64,000 nucleotides of DNA from positions 62,001-126,000 of the forward strand of contig NZ_JACJSF010000003.1 of NCBI RefSeq assembly GCF_014698035.1, given 5' to 3'. The stretch's first letter is position 1, and every line of letters begins with the position of its first letter. A program made the translations under genes and the position numbers. Below are positions 1 through 9,026 of the stretch, in pieces. Below the pieces are notes generated by a model, which did no database searches, had not been told where the DNA came from, and saw only the letters and a program-made list of their open reading frames with translations. The DNA is from Desmonostoc muscorum FACHB-395 (GTDB taxonomy: Bacteria; Cyanobacteriota; Cyanobacteriia; Cyanobacteriales; Nostocaceae).

Positions 1-11
1 AGGATCTTGCC

Positions 12-1346
12 CTATACCTGAGTACCTTCGATATAAGCCTTAATGGTGGGTAACGCCGTCATCTTCTCATAGAAGAAATTGTTGACTATTTTCATCACTT
101 CCGCCTGGGCTACTTCTACTTCGGAACCAAGGGGAGTGCCAGATTCTTGGCGGCACAGACTACGATATAAACGCAGCAAATGACGCACGATTTCTAACTC
201 TTCTTCCCCCTCCAAGACCTTGACAGCTGCCACAATCAGTTCATCTGCCTGATTGAGAACGCTATCGAGATCAAACACAGCACTATTGTCCCTAGCTTGC
301 TGCACAGTTCCCATTAACGCATGGACTTGGTAAAGCAATGCTGTAGGTTCGTCGAACAATTCACGCAGAAATGCTGCTTCCTCGTAACGCCCGTTCAGCC
401 GAAAGATGTTGTACATCCGCTTGGCTGCTTTGCCGTAGTTGAGGTGTTTACCTTGTTTGACATATTTTTTAACTTCCTTTTCCAATACCGCCACATAATC
501 ATCCATGACATCGGCGGAGGCTTGCTTCACCAGTTTGGAAAAGATGGGAGCAGATTCAGCATCCAGGTAAACTTCTTGAAAATAGCCGTCTAGATAGCCG
601 TCTAGTGCTGTGATAGTTCCATCTGGTGCTTCCCAGGTAACATCTACCACGTTGCTGGCGTTGGACAATTGACTACGTATTGTGTCAGCAACAACCCATT
701 CCAGCTTACACCAAGACCAGTTAGGGTCTTGGGCTACGGCATCCCAGGTCAGCACCAGAGGATTGCCCTCTAGGTCGCTTACCTCAATCTGACCGGCAAT
801 CACCTCATCGGGTTGCCAGTTAATTGGCGAACCAGCACGTCTGGTGTTTTCTCCCCGAACCACTTGTTGGGGATAGGCACCAAAGTTCACATCAATTAAC
901 TGATAATTGGGGCCGGACATGGTGTTAAGCGCCTTATCCCGAACCAGTTTGCCAAGAATCTCGGAGGCTTCGCTACGGGTAGGGGCAATGATATTCACCC
1001 GCTCGAAGTAGTCACAGTCACCAGGATAAGTCTGAATTTTAGATTGAGCCGCAGAACCAGAGATTGCCAACGCGGTTTCTACAACACCAGGAATGTCCTC
1101 AAATTCGACGATTTTGCCAATGGCGCGAAACCGTGCCAACTCTTGCGGATCAAAATCCAACATGGTGGCTTTGTGCCCAAAAGCACCTGTGTCTTTGTCT
1201 ACGACAATATCGCTGTCGCCTGTGGCCTCGGTGATGGAATTCATCCAACGTTCCAATTCTTGCTCATTGAGTTGAACCCCTAAACGATTAGCTGATTCAA
1301 CGATGCGGTTACGTGCATCTAGAGTTTGATCTTGTGCTTTTGTCAT
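12..1346 (-). CDS. Conserved protein with nucleotidyltransferase-like motif
   Basis: A complete 444-residue soluble protein with ATG start and TAG stop. I do not recognise a named family. Around residues 97-112 there is a Gly-Ser pair followed 11 residues later by Asp-Cys-Asp (GDCDYFERVN), which resembles the GS...DxD signature of the nucleotidyltransferase fold. The rest is a mixed alpha/beta region followed, from about residue 265, by a mostly helical C-terminus rich in Glu and Leu. There is no signal peptide or membrane segment. The gene stands alone, with a long AT-rich spacer upstream. Function is unknown; the nucleotidyltransferase reading is an inference from one motif. That it is a real gene is well supported by length and even composition. 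Confidence 0.8.
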   Translation of the reverse strand: MTKAQDQTLDARNRIVESANRLGVQLNEQELERWMNSITEATGDSDIVVDKDTGAFGHKATMLDFDPQELARFRAIGKIVEFEDIPGVVETALAISGSAAQSKIQTYPGDCDYFERVNIIAPTRSEASEILGKLVRDKALNTMSGPNYQLIDVNFGAYPQQVVRGENTRRAGSPINWQPDEVIAGQIEVSDLEGNPLVLTWDAVAQDPNWSWCKLEWVVADTIRSQLSNASNVVDVTWEAPDGTITALDGYLDGYFQEVYLDAESAPIFSKLVKQASADVMDDYVAVLEKEVKKYVKQGKHLNYGKAAKRMYNIFRLNGRYEEAAFLRELFDEPTALLYQVHALMGTVQQARDNSAVFDLDSVLNQADELIVAAVKVLEGEEELEIVRHLLRLYRSLCRQESGTPLGSEVEVAQAEVMKIVNNFFYEKMTALPTIKAYIEGTQV

Positions 1347-2183
1347 ATTTTATTTCCGATTTTATGTTGTGATTATACCTTTATAGATGATTTCAAGAAA
1401 AATGATTTTTGCGATCGTTTTTAAAGAATATTTATTGAATATTAAGTTTGATGAAATACGGTCTATCTCACAGTAATTGCATGAGATTAAAGCCGCTAAC
1501 TCCCTCTATATAAGGTTCGCAATGCAAATATTTACTAAGGGTTTGTTAGATTTTGTTCTCTAATAAATATTTTTAAAGAGAGAAAAATAGCTACTAGGAG
1601 ATATCATGATACTCCAAATTCATCTTTTTACTGATGAGTGTCATGTTAAACAAAGAATATTCATAAATAGTCATTTTCAGAACAAGTAGTAGATAATCTG
1701 TACAAATAAAGTTAACTATTTAAGGTCGTCGTTTTTCCGTTTTTGTTCTTAATTGCTAAGGGTTTTAAATATATTTACTTTTTGTAATATAGTTGTATTT
1801 ATTTCCACTCACCTAGTTGGCGATCGCTAATTAAGTTATGTGCCAAAAAGATTTATTCCGCTCAGGTGTCGAGGCGGCGATCAAAAGCATAAGGATGAAC
1901 CCAAAAACAGACCTAGGCCGTAAAGCAAAGGTCTTTCGCTTTCAGAACGTTGTAAAATTCATTAGCAACGTAAAACGCTGATATGGTTAATTTAGTGGCT
2001 TCTGCGCCATGAATGCCAAAATAGCAAGTCAATTGCCAATTCCGTACTGACAATTATTGTTACTCCTATACCTAAAATGCGATGCCTACGGCGGGCAAAG
2101 CCAACGCCAATATTCCCAATATTTAGTTGCAAACCTAAATATCTAATGCTGCGCCAAAAATTTTCTTTATATTATGCAAGGTT
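1347..2183. other. AT-rich intergenic region
   Basis: About 840 bases between two minus-strand genes. It holds one HIP1 site, a short candidate ORF at 1838-1981 and a Nostoc-type short dispersed repeat near 2080-2105 (the CCTACGGCGGGC type). No tRNA or convincing terminator was seen. Confidence 0.6.
1838..1981 (+). CDS. Candidate small basic protein (47 aa)
   Basis: An ATG-to-TGA frame of 47 codons starting MCQKDLFRSG and ending FISNVKR, in an otherwise gene-free spacer. The peptide is basic, non-repetitive and looks more protein-like than its AT-rich surroundings. There is no clear Shine-Dalgarno sequence before the ATG. It could be a real small protein or the fragment of a decayed gene. 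I do not recognise it. Confidence 0.25.
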   Translation: MCQKDLFRSGVEAAIKSIRMNPKTDLGRKAKVFRFQNVVKFISNVKR

Positions 2184-2417
2184 TTAGGAGAACTTTTCCC
2201 AGGATTGGGCAACTAATTGGCTCAACCAGCGACGTTGTTGCTGATCCAACATTGGATCGTCTGCTAGCAACTGAGCGGTTAATTCTTCCAAAGATTGACC
2301 CTGAGCGCGGACAATTTTAATGACTCCAGCGATCGCAGCTGCAACGAGTTCTTCATCAATTGGCTGTTGTCGCAGGGCAACAATTTCTTGGGGACTGTCT
2401 GGAATGGGATAATTCAT
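2184..2417 (-). CDS. Small conserved hypothetical protein (77 aa)
   Basis: A 77-residue acidic, mainly helical protein beginning MNYPIPDSPQE. It has no Cys, no signal peptide and no membrane segment. Two predicted helices are visible (about residues 22-50 and 57-75), ending in a WLSQLVAQSWEKF segment. It reads like the small cyanobacterial hypothetical proteins of unknown role. The gene is divergent from the cyclase-like gene at 2578 with a 160-base spacer, so the two may share a promoter region. Function unknown. Confidence 0.7.
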   Translation of the reverse strand: MNYPIPDSPQEIVALRQQPIDEELVAAAIAGVIKIVRAQGQSLEELTAQLLADDPMLDQQQRRWLSQLVAQSWEKFS

Positions 2418-2577
2418 GGCGTGGGTTTACAGAAATACAAAATGAACAATAAATTCAACAAATTCTTAAAATTTCTTTACTAAATCTTTACGAGATTAGT
2501 TGCGCGGAGTGTACTTTACTTTGTGCCTTCATAAAATCTGTCTTAGTGAGTAGATTGATCGGAGATGTCAGGAAACG

Positions 2578-4722
2578 ATGAGAGAAATCCTTTATTTAGA
2601 AGTTCCAACTCCAGATATAGAAACTGTGCGTAGCTGGCTACAAACAGATTTTGAACCTGGAAATGGAGAAAAAGTGCTTACTTCGGAAGGCTTTCGCCTC
2701 AAAATACCCAGTGCTAAGACACCTACTGGAGTGGCTCTTTCCGAAAACTTGCCTGTAGAACTTTCGGTATTTGTTTGGTCGGTGCAACGAACTACCTATC
2801 TGAAAGTGTTTCGTTGGGCAGAACAACCCTTTCCCAGTGAGGGACAAATTCTGCAACGCCTAACCAAAGAAATCAGAAGCCGTTTTCCACATCATTATCC
2901 AGAACCACCAGCGATTGATTTATCCCAAGAATCGATTTTTGCCGCTTTAGCCTCTGCTTACCCCCTCACCGTCAAGTATTTTCAGAAAATGCCCAACGGT
3001 GAATACGATCTAACACGTGCCTACTGGTGGGAAAAACGATGGCGCGAAGGAGTACGAAATCCGCAGAGGCCGCGTCAAGTTGTGTTTTCTAATCAAGGAG
3101 ACAGGGGACAGGGGACAGGGGACAGGGGAAAAGGTAATGCTAGTACCGAATCCCTAATCACTAATCCCCAGTACGACATCATCTATATCGGCGGCGCACT
3201 AGGCGCGATTCATGCAGCATTGATGGCAAAACTAGGATATAAAGTCCTGCTGGTGGAACGAATGCCCTTTGGCCGGATGAACCGAGAATGGAATATTTCT
3301 CGCGATGAGATTCAAAGCCTGGTTAATCTGGGTTTAGTCACCCCCGCTGAGTTAGAAACCATCATTGCTAGGGAATACAAAGATGGATTCAATAAGTTTT
3401 TTGATGCGAACAATCCATCCAAACTGCGATCGCCCGTTCTGCACACACCCACAGTCCTAAATTTAGGCTTAGATTCCGATAAATGGCTCCAAATGTGTGG
3501 GCAAAAGCTGCAAGCGGCAGGCGGCGAAATTTGGGATGAAACAGAATTTATGCGTGCAGATATTGATATATCACAAGTTCTGTTGCAAGTCAAGCACTTA
3601 CCTAGTCAGGTTGAAAAACAAGTAAGTGGACGACTGCTAATAGATGCAATGGGAACTGCATCACCTATCGCTTGGCAGTTAAATGGTGGTCGTGCCTTTG
3701 ATAGCGTATGCCCAACAGTAGGAGCGGTAATTGAGAGCGGATTTGAGCCGGGAGTATGGGATTCGCAATACGGGGACGTTCTTTATAGTCATGGGGATAT
3801 TTCGCGGGGAAGGCAGTTGATTTGGGAACTGTTTCCCGCCGCAGATGATGAATTGACGATTTATTTATTTCATTACCATGAAGTCAATGCTGAAAATCCT
3901 GGTTCTTTGCTAGAGATGTACGAGGACTTTTTCACGATTTTGCCAGAGTATCGCAGGTGCGATATGGACAAATTGGTGTGGAAGAAGCCGACATTTGGGT
4001 ATATACCGGGGCATTTTAGTGTAGGAAGTAGCGATCGCACAGTTGCCTTCGATCGATTGATTGCGATCGGTGATGCCGCATCACTTCAATCTCCCCTCGT
4101 CTTCACCGGTTTTGGTTCGCTAGTTCGCAACTTAGAGCGCTTAACAACGCTTTTGGATACTGCTCTCAAACATGACTTATTGAGTTTCCGCCACTTGAAC
4201 CAAATTCGGGCTTACCAAAGCAACGTTTCCGTGACTTGGCTATTTTCCAAAGGCATGATGGTACCCACTGGGAAATTCTTACCACCCCAGCGCATTAACT
4301 CCATGCTCAACACCTTCTTTGGACTGTTAGCAGACGAACCTCAAGAAGTAGCAGATAACTTCATCAAAGATAGGTGTGATTGGTTAACCTTTAACCGCCT
4401 AGCACTCAAAGCCGCTAGAAGAAATCCTGCCTTACTTTTATGGATTTGGGAACTGGCTGGGCCTAGAGATTTAATGCGATGGCTTGGTAGTTATTTCAAT
4501 TTCGGTCGTCATGCCCTTGTTAGCGCTTTACTAAGTCCCTGGTTTGGGCGCTTCTTAAACCGGGTAGGTTTTTGGCTAGAACCCCGAAATCCTGGCTTGT
4601 GGCTGTGGCTATTGGCGATTAATTATGCGATCGCCACAGGCAAACCGCGATCGCGCGCTCAAGTAGCAAAGACAAACCCAGAAGCCGTAATTCCGAAGTC
4701 AGAAGCAAGGATTCTCAATTAG
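2578..4722 (+). CDS. CruA/CruP-type lycopene cyclase-family flavoprotein
   Basis: FAD/NAD(P)-binding oxidoreductase of 714 residues. The dinucleotide-binding fold starts at about residue 199 (YDIIYIGGALGA, then LLVERMPFGRMNREWNIS). This combination and the overall size match the CruA/CruP lycopene cyclase family of cyanobacteria, which acts on carotenoids at membranes. A second conserved stretch is AIGDAASLQSPLVFTGFGS. The N-terminal 170 residues precede the Rossmann motif, and the C-terminus (about 610-690) carries Trp-rich hydrophobic helices likely to contact membrane. The start is supported by AGGAAACG just upstream of ATG. Residues 174-196 are a Gly/Asp/Arg/Gln linker encoded by a heptamer repeat and are probably an insertion. 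CruA (active cyclase) cannot be told from CruP (paralogue) here. Confidence 0.8.
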   Translation: MREILYLEVPTPDIETVRSWLQTDFEPGNGEKVLTSEGFRLKIPSAKTPTGVALSENLPVELSVFVWSVQRTTYLKVFRWAEQPFPSEGQILQRLTKEIRSRFPHHYPEPPAIDLSQESIFAALASAYPLTVKYFQKMPNGEYDLTRAYWWEKRWREGVRNPQRPRQVVFSNQGDRGQGTGDRGKGNASTESLITNPQYDIIYIGGALGAIHAALMAKLGYKVLLVERMPFGRMNREWNISRDEIQSLVNLGLVTPAELETIIAREYKDGFNKFFDANNPSKLRSPVLHTPTVLNLGLDSDKWLQMCGQKLQAAGGEIWDETEFMRADIDISQVLLQVKHLPSQVEKQVSGRLLIDAMGTASPIAWQLNGGRAFDSVCPTVGAVIESGFEPGVWDSQYGDVLYSHGDISRGRQLIWELFPAADDELTIYLFHYHEVNAENPGSLLEMYEDFFTILPEYRRCDMDKLVWKKPTFGYIPGHFSVGSSDRTVAFDRLIAIGDAASLQSPLVFTGFGSLVRNLERLTTLLDTALKHDLLSFRHLNQIRAYQSNVSVTWLFSKGMMVPTGKFLPPQRINSMLNTFFGLLADEPQEVADNFIKDRCDWLTFNRLALKAARRNPALLLWIWELAGPRDLMRWLGSYFNFGRHALVSALLSPWFGRFLNRVGFWLEPRNPGLWLWLLAINYAIATGKPRSRAQVAKTNPEAVIPKSEARILN
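3097..3131 (+). repeat. Five tandem heptamers inside the cyclase-like gene
   Basis: Five direct heptamers (GGAGACA, three GGGGACA, GGGGAAA) lie in frame within the coding region and are translated as a low-complexity stretch (GDRGQGTGDRGKG). Nearby bases 3148-3170 resemble another heptamer family (AATCCCTAATCACTAATCCCC). The same heptamers occur in intergenic DNA of the window. Confidence 0.9.
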
Positions 4723-4913
4723 TCATTGGTCATTAGTCATTGGTCATTGGTCACTTGTAGTGAGTTTCGACTGCGCTCAACTACCGCGTAGTCGTAAAGC
4801 CTACGGCATAGCTACGCTTAGGGCGCAGCCTCTCCAAGAGTTGTATTAGTCATTGGCCATTGGTCTTATATATTTAGACAAATGACAAATGACAAATGAC
4901 AAATGACAACTAA
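4723..4913. repeat. Intergenic short tandem and dispersed repeats
   Basis: The spacer consists almost wholly of repeats: TCATTGG/TCATTAG heptamers (4724-4755), a G+C-rich dispersed element (about 4757-4845, with CGACTGCGCTCAACTACCGC) and four CAAATGA units (4879-4906). Such arrays are typical of Nostoc spacers. Confidence 0.8.
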
Positions 4914-6464
4914 CTATTGACCTTTAGGACGAAAATTCGGTAGTTCCACAGATGCCAATGACTTACGCCCCTTGGGTGGACGTTGGGGATAAACCACAGG
5001 TGAAGGTGAATTCCCGTCATTAGTGTTATCACCTAATGACTCTGGGGAAAAATCATTTTCTGACAATTCCAAGTGTGACAATTGAGAAACTTCTGACCAG
5101 TAATCTTCAGTTGCTCCAACAGGCGGATCAGTGTGGAAGGAGCTAGAAGACAGCAGTAAGTTATTAGCTGGTGAAAGTACAGAATCTGTTGTCCAAGAAG
5201 TGGAGGTAGTTACAGGGGGATTAATCTCTGCCTCCAACTCCTTCTCCCGTGGATTTTCTGCTTCTTCATCGTCTTCTAATATTGTTGCTAAAGTCTCCCA
5301 GACAGGGGCATTATTAGCATCCACATCTGTTTTTGCAGTAGGCGGTGGTGATGCAGATGGAGGCTGGGAAGTGAAAAACATTTGGATGAGACTATCTAAT
5401 TGCTGATCTAAATTGGATGACCCCGAAGTTGAAACAGCTTCAGGTTTATCTGGGGAATCGTCAATTTTTGGAGAGGGGGCAGGAGGTTCTGCTGATTTTG
5501 GGGTATTTTGCTTAACTGACCAGTTCCAAGAAGATGGTGGCGGGGTACTCGGTTCAGTTTTTTGGAATGGGATTGGTGCTGATGGTTCACCCCAAGAATC
5601 ATCTTCATTTTCAGTCAAGGATTCTGATTCTGCTGACCAAGGTTTAATTGGCTGGGCATTAGGAAACAAAGACCGAGCTTTTCTAGAAAATCTTCCTTGT
5701 CCGCTAGTTATGTCTTTGGGGTGTTGTGCAGTATCTTCTAAGGAGTCATAGCTAGGAACCGATGTATCTAGACATTTTTCCAGAGCCGCTTTAAATTGCA
5801 GCGTCTGGCGTTGTTGTCGCATCAGTCTAGTACGTAACTCCCGACAAACAGTTTCTGACTGCAATAACTGCTCAGACTGTTCGTTGTTATTAGTGTGTAA
5901 CAACGTACATTCTCGCTCTAGCTGGGCAAGGCGTTGCTGGCTAATTTGTAGCTGTGCTTTATAACTATCAGTGAAAATTTCCTGACGTTGAATAGTTTGT
6001 ACAGCAATTTCTAATTGTTGAAATAAAGATTTTATCTGTTCTTGAGCCGCAGCTAGTTCCTGAGTATGTTGGTTGAGCATCGACTCAGTAACGCTAGAGC
6101 GCGTTTTCTGCCACTGCAAAACCTTTTCAGACTCAGCTAGGTTGTCTTTTAGCTGCTCTACTTGTTCATACAAGTTATTGTTAGCTGCACGCAATTCTTC
6201 GTTCAATGCCAGCAGGTTCTGAAATTCTGAATCAATAAGTGCTTGCTTGCCGATTTCCGGCTCTGCAACCCAGTCCTGCTGGGTGGTATCTTTTGAAAAT
6301 TGTCTATCTTCAGCCGGCATGAGGAGTGGCAGTTGTTTAACTGCCATATTGTCATTAGGCACAACTGAGTAAAAGGGACAACTCGCCTGCTCCGATTGTG
6401 GCGAATTAGCAGAATTTAGGGATTCCATCACAGCCCCCTTGTTTGAGGTGTCAGCTTCATTCAT
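4914..6464 (-). CDS. Coiled-coil and Pro/Ser-rich cyanobacterial protein
   Basis: 516 residues from the ATG at 6464 (a GTG lies one codon earlier). Residues about 80-225 form a long coiled coil rich in Gln, Glu and Leu (LLALNEELRAANNNLYEQVE and onward). The remaining half is low-complexity, rich in Pro, Ser, Asp and Glu, and ends with a basic stretch (YPQRPPKGRKSL). No signal peptide, membrane segment or catalytic motif is visible. This architecture suggests a scaffold or structural protein, but no function can be assigned. Codon use and HIP1 density match its surroundings. Confidence 0.75.
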   Translation of the reverse strand: MNEADTSNKGAVMESLNSANSPQSEQASCPFYSVVPNDNMAVKQLPLLMPAEDRQFSKDTTQQDWVAEPEIGKQALIDSEFQNLLALNEELRAANNNLYEQVEQLKDNLAESEKVLQWQKTRSSVTESMLNQHTQELAAAQEQIKSLFQQLEIAVQTIQRQEIFTDSYKAQLQISQQRLAQLERECTLLHTNNNEQSEQLLQSETVCRELRTRLMRQQRQTLQFKAALEKCLDTSVPSYDSLEDTAQHPKDITSGQGRFSRKARSLFPNAQPIKPWSAESESLTENEDDSWGEPSAPIPFQKTEPSTPPPSSWNWSVKQNTPKSAEPPAPSPKIDDSPDKPEAVSTSGSSNLDQQLDSLIQMFFTSQPPSASPPPTAKTDVDANNAPVWETLATILEDDEEAENPREKELEAEINPPVTTSTSWTTDSVLSPANNLLLSSSSFHTDPPVGATEDYWSEVSQLSHLELSENDFSPESLGDNTNDGNSPSPVVYPQRPPKGRKSLASVELPNFRPKGQ

Positions 6465-7445
6465 CACTCTTGACCCACCTGCCTAAAAATATCAGCAGTG
6501 CTGGCATTAGCATTGCTTATCAACTTTGTCTAATCAGGGTTTGCTCTAGAAGCTAAGTTTAACTCTCTCCAGGCACCAGCAATTAATCATCAATTGGTGT
6601 TCCCTATTTTGGATCTAGACTGATGCCGTTATAACACTATGATGCTCGTCCCCGTCAAGAAGAGGCAAGGGGAACGGGGCAGGGAGCAGGGGAGATTAAA
6701 GCAGTGGTGCCTCTATCCCAAGGAAGTTTTTTACATGAAAAAACTGCCTCAGCTTATATTTTATTTTCTATAATCGCATCTATCTTAAGGTTTACATTTA
6801 AAATGTCTTCTTTGACACATTTTTATACTGACTTATTTATTACTTAGGATAGATGTCAGTACAAGTATCTACTATTCGATGATAATTCTGTTATTTTGAG
6901 CGATCGCTATTTAATGTCAGCAAACAACTAAGAGCTTCTGCTAAGAGTAAAATGTTAAGAGAACCTGACAAATACGAATAAACACGTACAAAATAAGATT
7001 GAAGCAGTAATAATTAGAATAAGTAAATTGATAAAATTTTTTTAAAGAATAATCTCAACTAAATACAGGCTTTTTTCTCGTTAAATATAGTCCCAGCAAG
7101 CAAACTAAGTCTTAGCTAGAAGAGGCTTTTTCTATTAACTTGCCTTCAATATATCAAGTTTGTTTAATGACTACAAGAAAATTGTTTAAAGTATACTTGA
7201 CTACTTAAGATTATTTTTTACATTGTAATTTAATTAACAAGAAAATTATTTTATTCAAGCATTAATACGGATACACTTTTTAATTGATTTATTAAAGAAT
7301 AATTGGAATAACCGAGTTTTCTACTAGCAATAAAGTAATTATAAAGACCATAATTACTACCGATCAATGTGAGATTAAGTTAGAGAAAGCTGTGTGGTAG
7401 CTAGGCTTATCCAAAAATTCCAAGTTTAAAATAGGGGTGCTAAAG
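6465..7445. other. Long AT-rich spacer before the sulfur cluster
   Basis: About 980 bases with no credible ORF. It contains a G-rich heptamer-type stretch (6660-6695), one HIP1 site (about 6901-6908) and a GTA-N8-TAC site described separately. Its length suggests that the promoter of the downstream group lies here. Confidence 0.6.
6859..6872 (+). promoter_or_regulatory. Possible NtcA-type site (GTA-N8-TAC)
   Basis: GTA CAAGTATC TAC matches the core consensus of NtcA, the nitrogen regulator of cyanobacteria. A TATTTT hexamer follows 19 bases later, a little short of the usual about 22. It lies about 575 bases before the nearest downstream ATG. Such a core occurs by chance, so this is weak. 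Confidence 0.2.
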
Positions 7446-8900
7446 ATGACCGACATACTTGCAATAGGTGTAAATATAAAGCAAGAAGCTGTCCAATTAC
7501 CGCTAGTTGCAGAAAATTTTGACAGTTTTTGGGAGAAAGAAATTAGACCATTATTCACAGATGAGTCTCTATCTTTTAGGGTGAAGACTCTGAAGGGAAA
7601 CTATGTAAACTACGTCAACTTGGATAATGGAGCTACAACCACTCCCTTTACAACCCTCAAGCAGCATGTAGACGAGATGCTTGACACTTATGGCAGCGTA
7701 CATAGAGGTTCTGGGCAAAAGTCCATCATCACTACACGAGAATATGACGCTAGCCGGAACGTGATTCGAGACTTTGTGGGGTCATCTTCAGACAACTATG
7801 TAATCTTTGCGAAGAATACAACAGAAGCAATTAATGGAGCCGCCACACTTTGGGCAAAAAAACCTGGGAAAATCTTAGTTTCTGATATTGAGCATTCATC
7901 AAACCTGCTCCCTTGGGTTACTAGAGACGAAGTTGTCCAATACAGAACCCAACCGGATGGAAGTGTAAGTGTCGCAGAAATTGAAGATATCTTCAAGGCA
8001 CACCAAAATCTTCCTGAAGCCGAGCAAATTAAGTTAGTAACTATTACAGGTGCTTCAACAATTACAGGTTATAGACCCCCAATTTACGAAATCGCAGCTT
8101 TAGCACATCGGTATGGAGCTAAAATTTTTGCCGATGTGTGTCAGTTAATTCAGCATGAACGAGTAGATATGCGTGCTGATGATGACCCATGCCATTTAGA
8201 TTTTGTGGCTTTCTCTGGACACAAGATGTATGCACCTTATGGAACTGGGGTTTTGCTGGGGCCAAAGGAATTTTTTGATAGTTCTTACCCTTATCAAATT
8301 GGTGGTGGGAACCTGCCTTATATCACCAGAAATCTAGAGATCAAGCGTTTTTACACAGAACGGGCCCATGACCCTGGAACACCAAACGCAATGGGTGCGA
8401 TCGCCATTGCCAAGGCGATTGAAATTATCGAAGCAGTAGGGCGCGATCGCATTGCTAAGTATGAACACTCTCTAGTTGAATTCACATATACACGGCTTAG
8501 GCTGATTCCTGGAGTTAAACTACATATCCCAGGAGATAATTTAGCCCATGTTATTCCCTTTGATATTGATGGGTTTGATGGACGCTTAGTAGCAGAAATT
8601 CTGGCACAAGAATACGGCATTGGAGTTAGGGCTGGGGCTTTCTGCACTTATGAATACATTCGCAAACTCAAGAATATTTCAGATGAGCGAGACTACGAGA
8701 TTGCTCAGGAAGTAGACAGGGGAATTACACGCAACATTCCTAGTATTATCCGCGCCAGCTTTGCAGTATATAATACATTAAAAGACTGCGATCGCTTTAT
8801 TGATGCGATCGCTCAAATAGCTAAAAACGGATTTGCTCACTATTTGCCCAACTACACACAAGACGAAATAACTGGTGTTTGGACAGCGATAAACAGCTAG
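7446..8900 (+). CDS. Class V aminotransferase, cysteine-desulfurase-like
   Basis: PLP enzyme of the aminotransferase class V fold, close in motifs to SufS/CsdA cysteine desulfurases. The PLP lysine is in SGHKMYAPYGTGVL (about Lys260), the phosphate-binding histidine in SDIEHSSNLLPW, and a candidate catalytic cysteine in VRAGAFCTYEYIRK (about Cys400), at the position of the SufS loop cysteine. It has 484 residues against about 410 for SufS, with an N-terminal extension. The ATG at 7446 is preceded by AGGGG at 8 bases and preferred to the GTG at 7437. The next genes on the same strand encode a sulfite-oxidase-type protein and a sulfite-exporter-family protein, so a role releasing sulfur or sulfite from an organic compound is plausible. 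Substrate unknown. Confidence 0.85.
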   Translation: MTDILAIGVNIKQEAVQLPLVAENFDSFWEKEIRPLFTDESLSFRVKTLKGNYVNYVNLDNGATTTPFTTLKQHVDEMLDTYGSVHRGSGQKSIITTREYDASRNVIRDFVGSSSDNYVIFAKNTTEAINGAATLWAKKPGKILVSDIEHSSNLLPWVTRDEVVQYRTQPDGSVSVAEIEDIFKAHQNLPEAEQIKLVTITGASTITGYRPPIYEIAALAHRYGAKIFADVCQLIQHERVDMRADDDPCHLDFVAFSGHKMYAPYGTGVLLGPKEFFDSSYPYQIGGGNLPYITRNLEIKRFYTERAHDPGTPNAMGAIAIAKAIEIIEAVGRDRIAKYEHSLVEFTYTRLRLIPGVKLHIPGDNLAHVIPFDIDGFDGRLVAEILAQEYGIGVRAGAFCTYEYIRKLKNISDERDYEIAQEVDRGITRNIPSIIRASFAVYNTLKDCDRFIDAIAQIAKNGFAHYLPNYTQDEITGVWTAINS

Positions 8901-9026
8901 TCTCTTCAGGGCATGGATAAGAGGCAGAGGAGCAGGGGGCAGAGGATAGAAATTTTCTGCTTGCTCCCCACTCCCTCATCTCTGTGTTTTGAATTATTAA
9001 TTACAAATTAAAAGGGGGTAATAAGC

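Noticed and set aside
1606-1689. 27-codon frame with AGGAG upstream of ATG
   Set aside because: Very short, AT-rich and without recognisable similarity; a chance Shine-Dalgarno match is likely.
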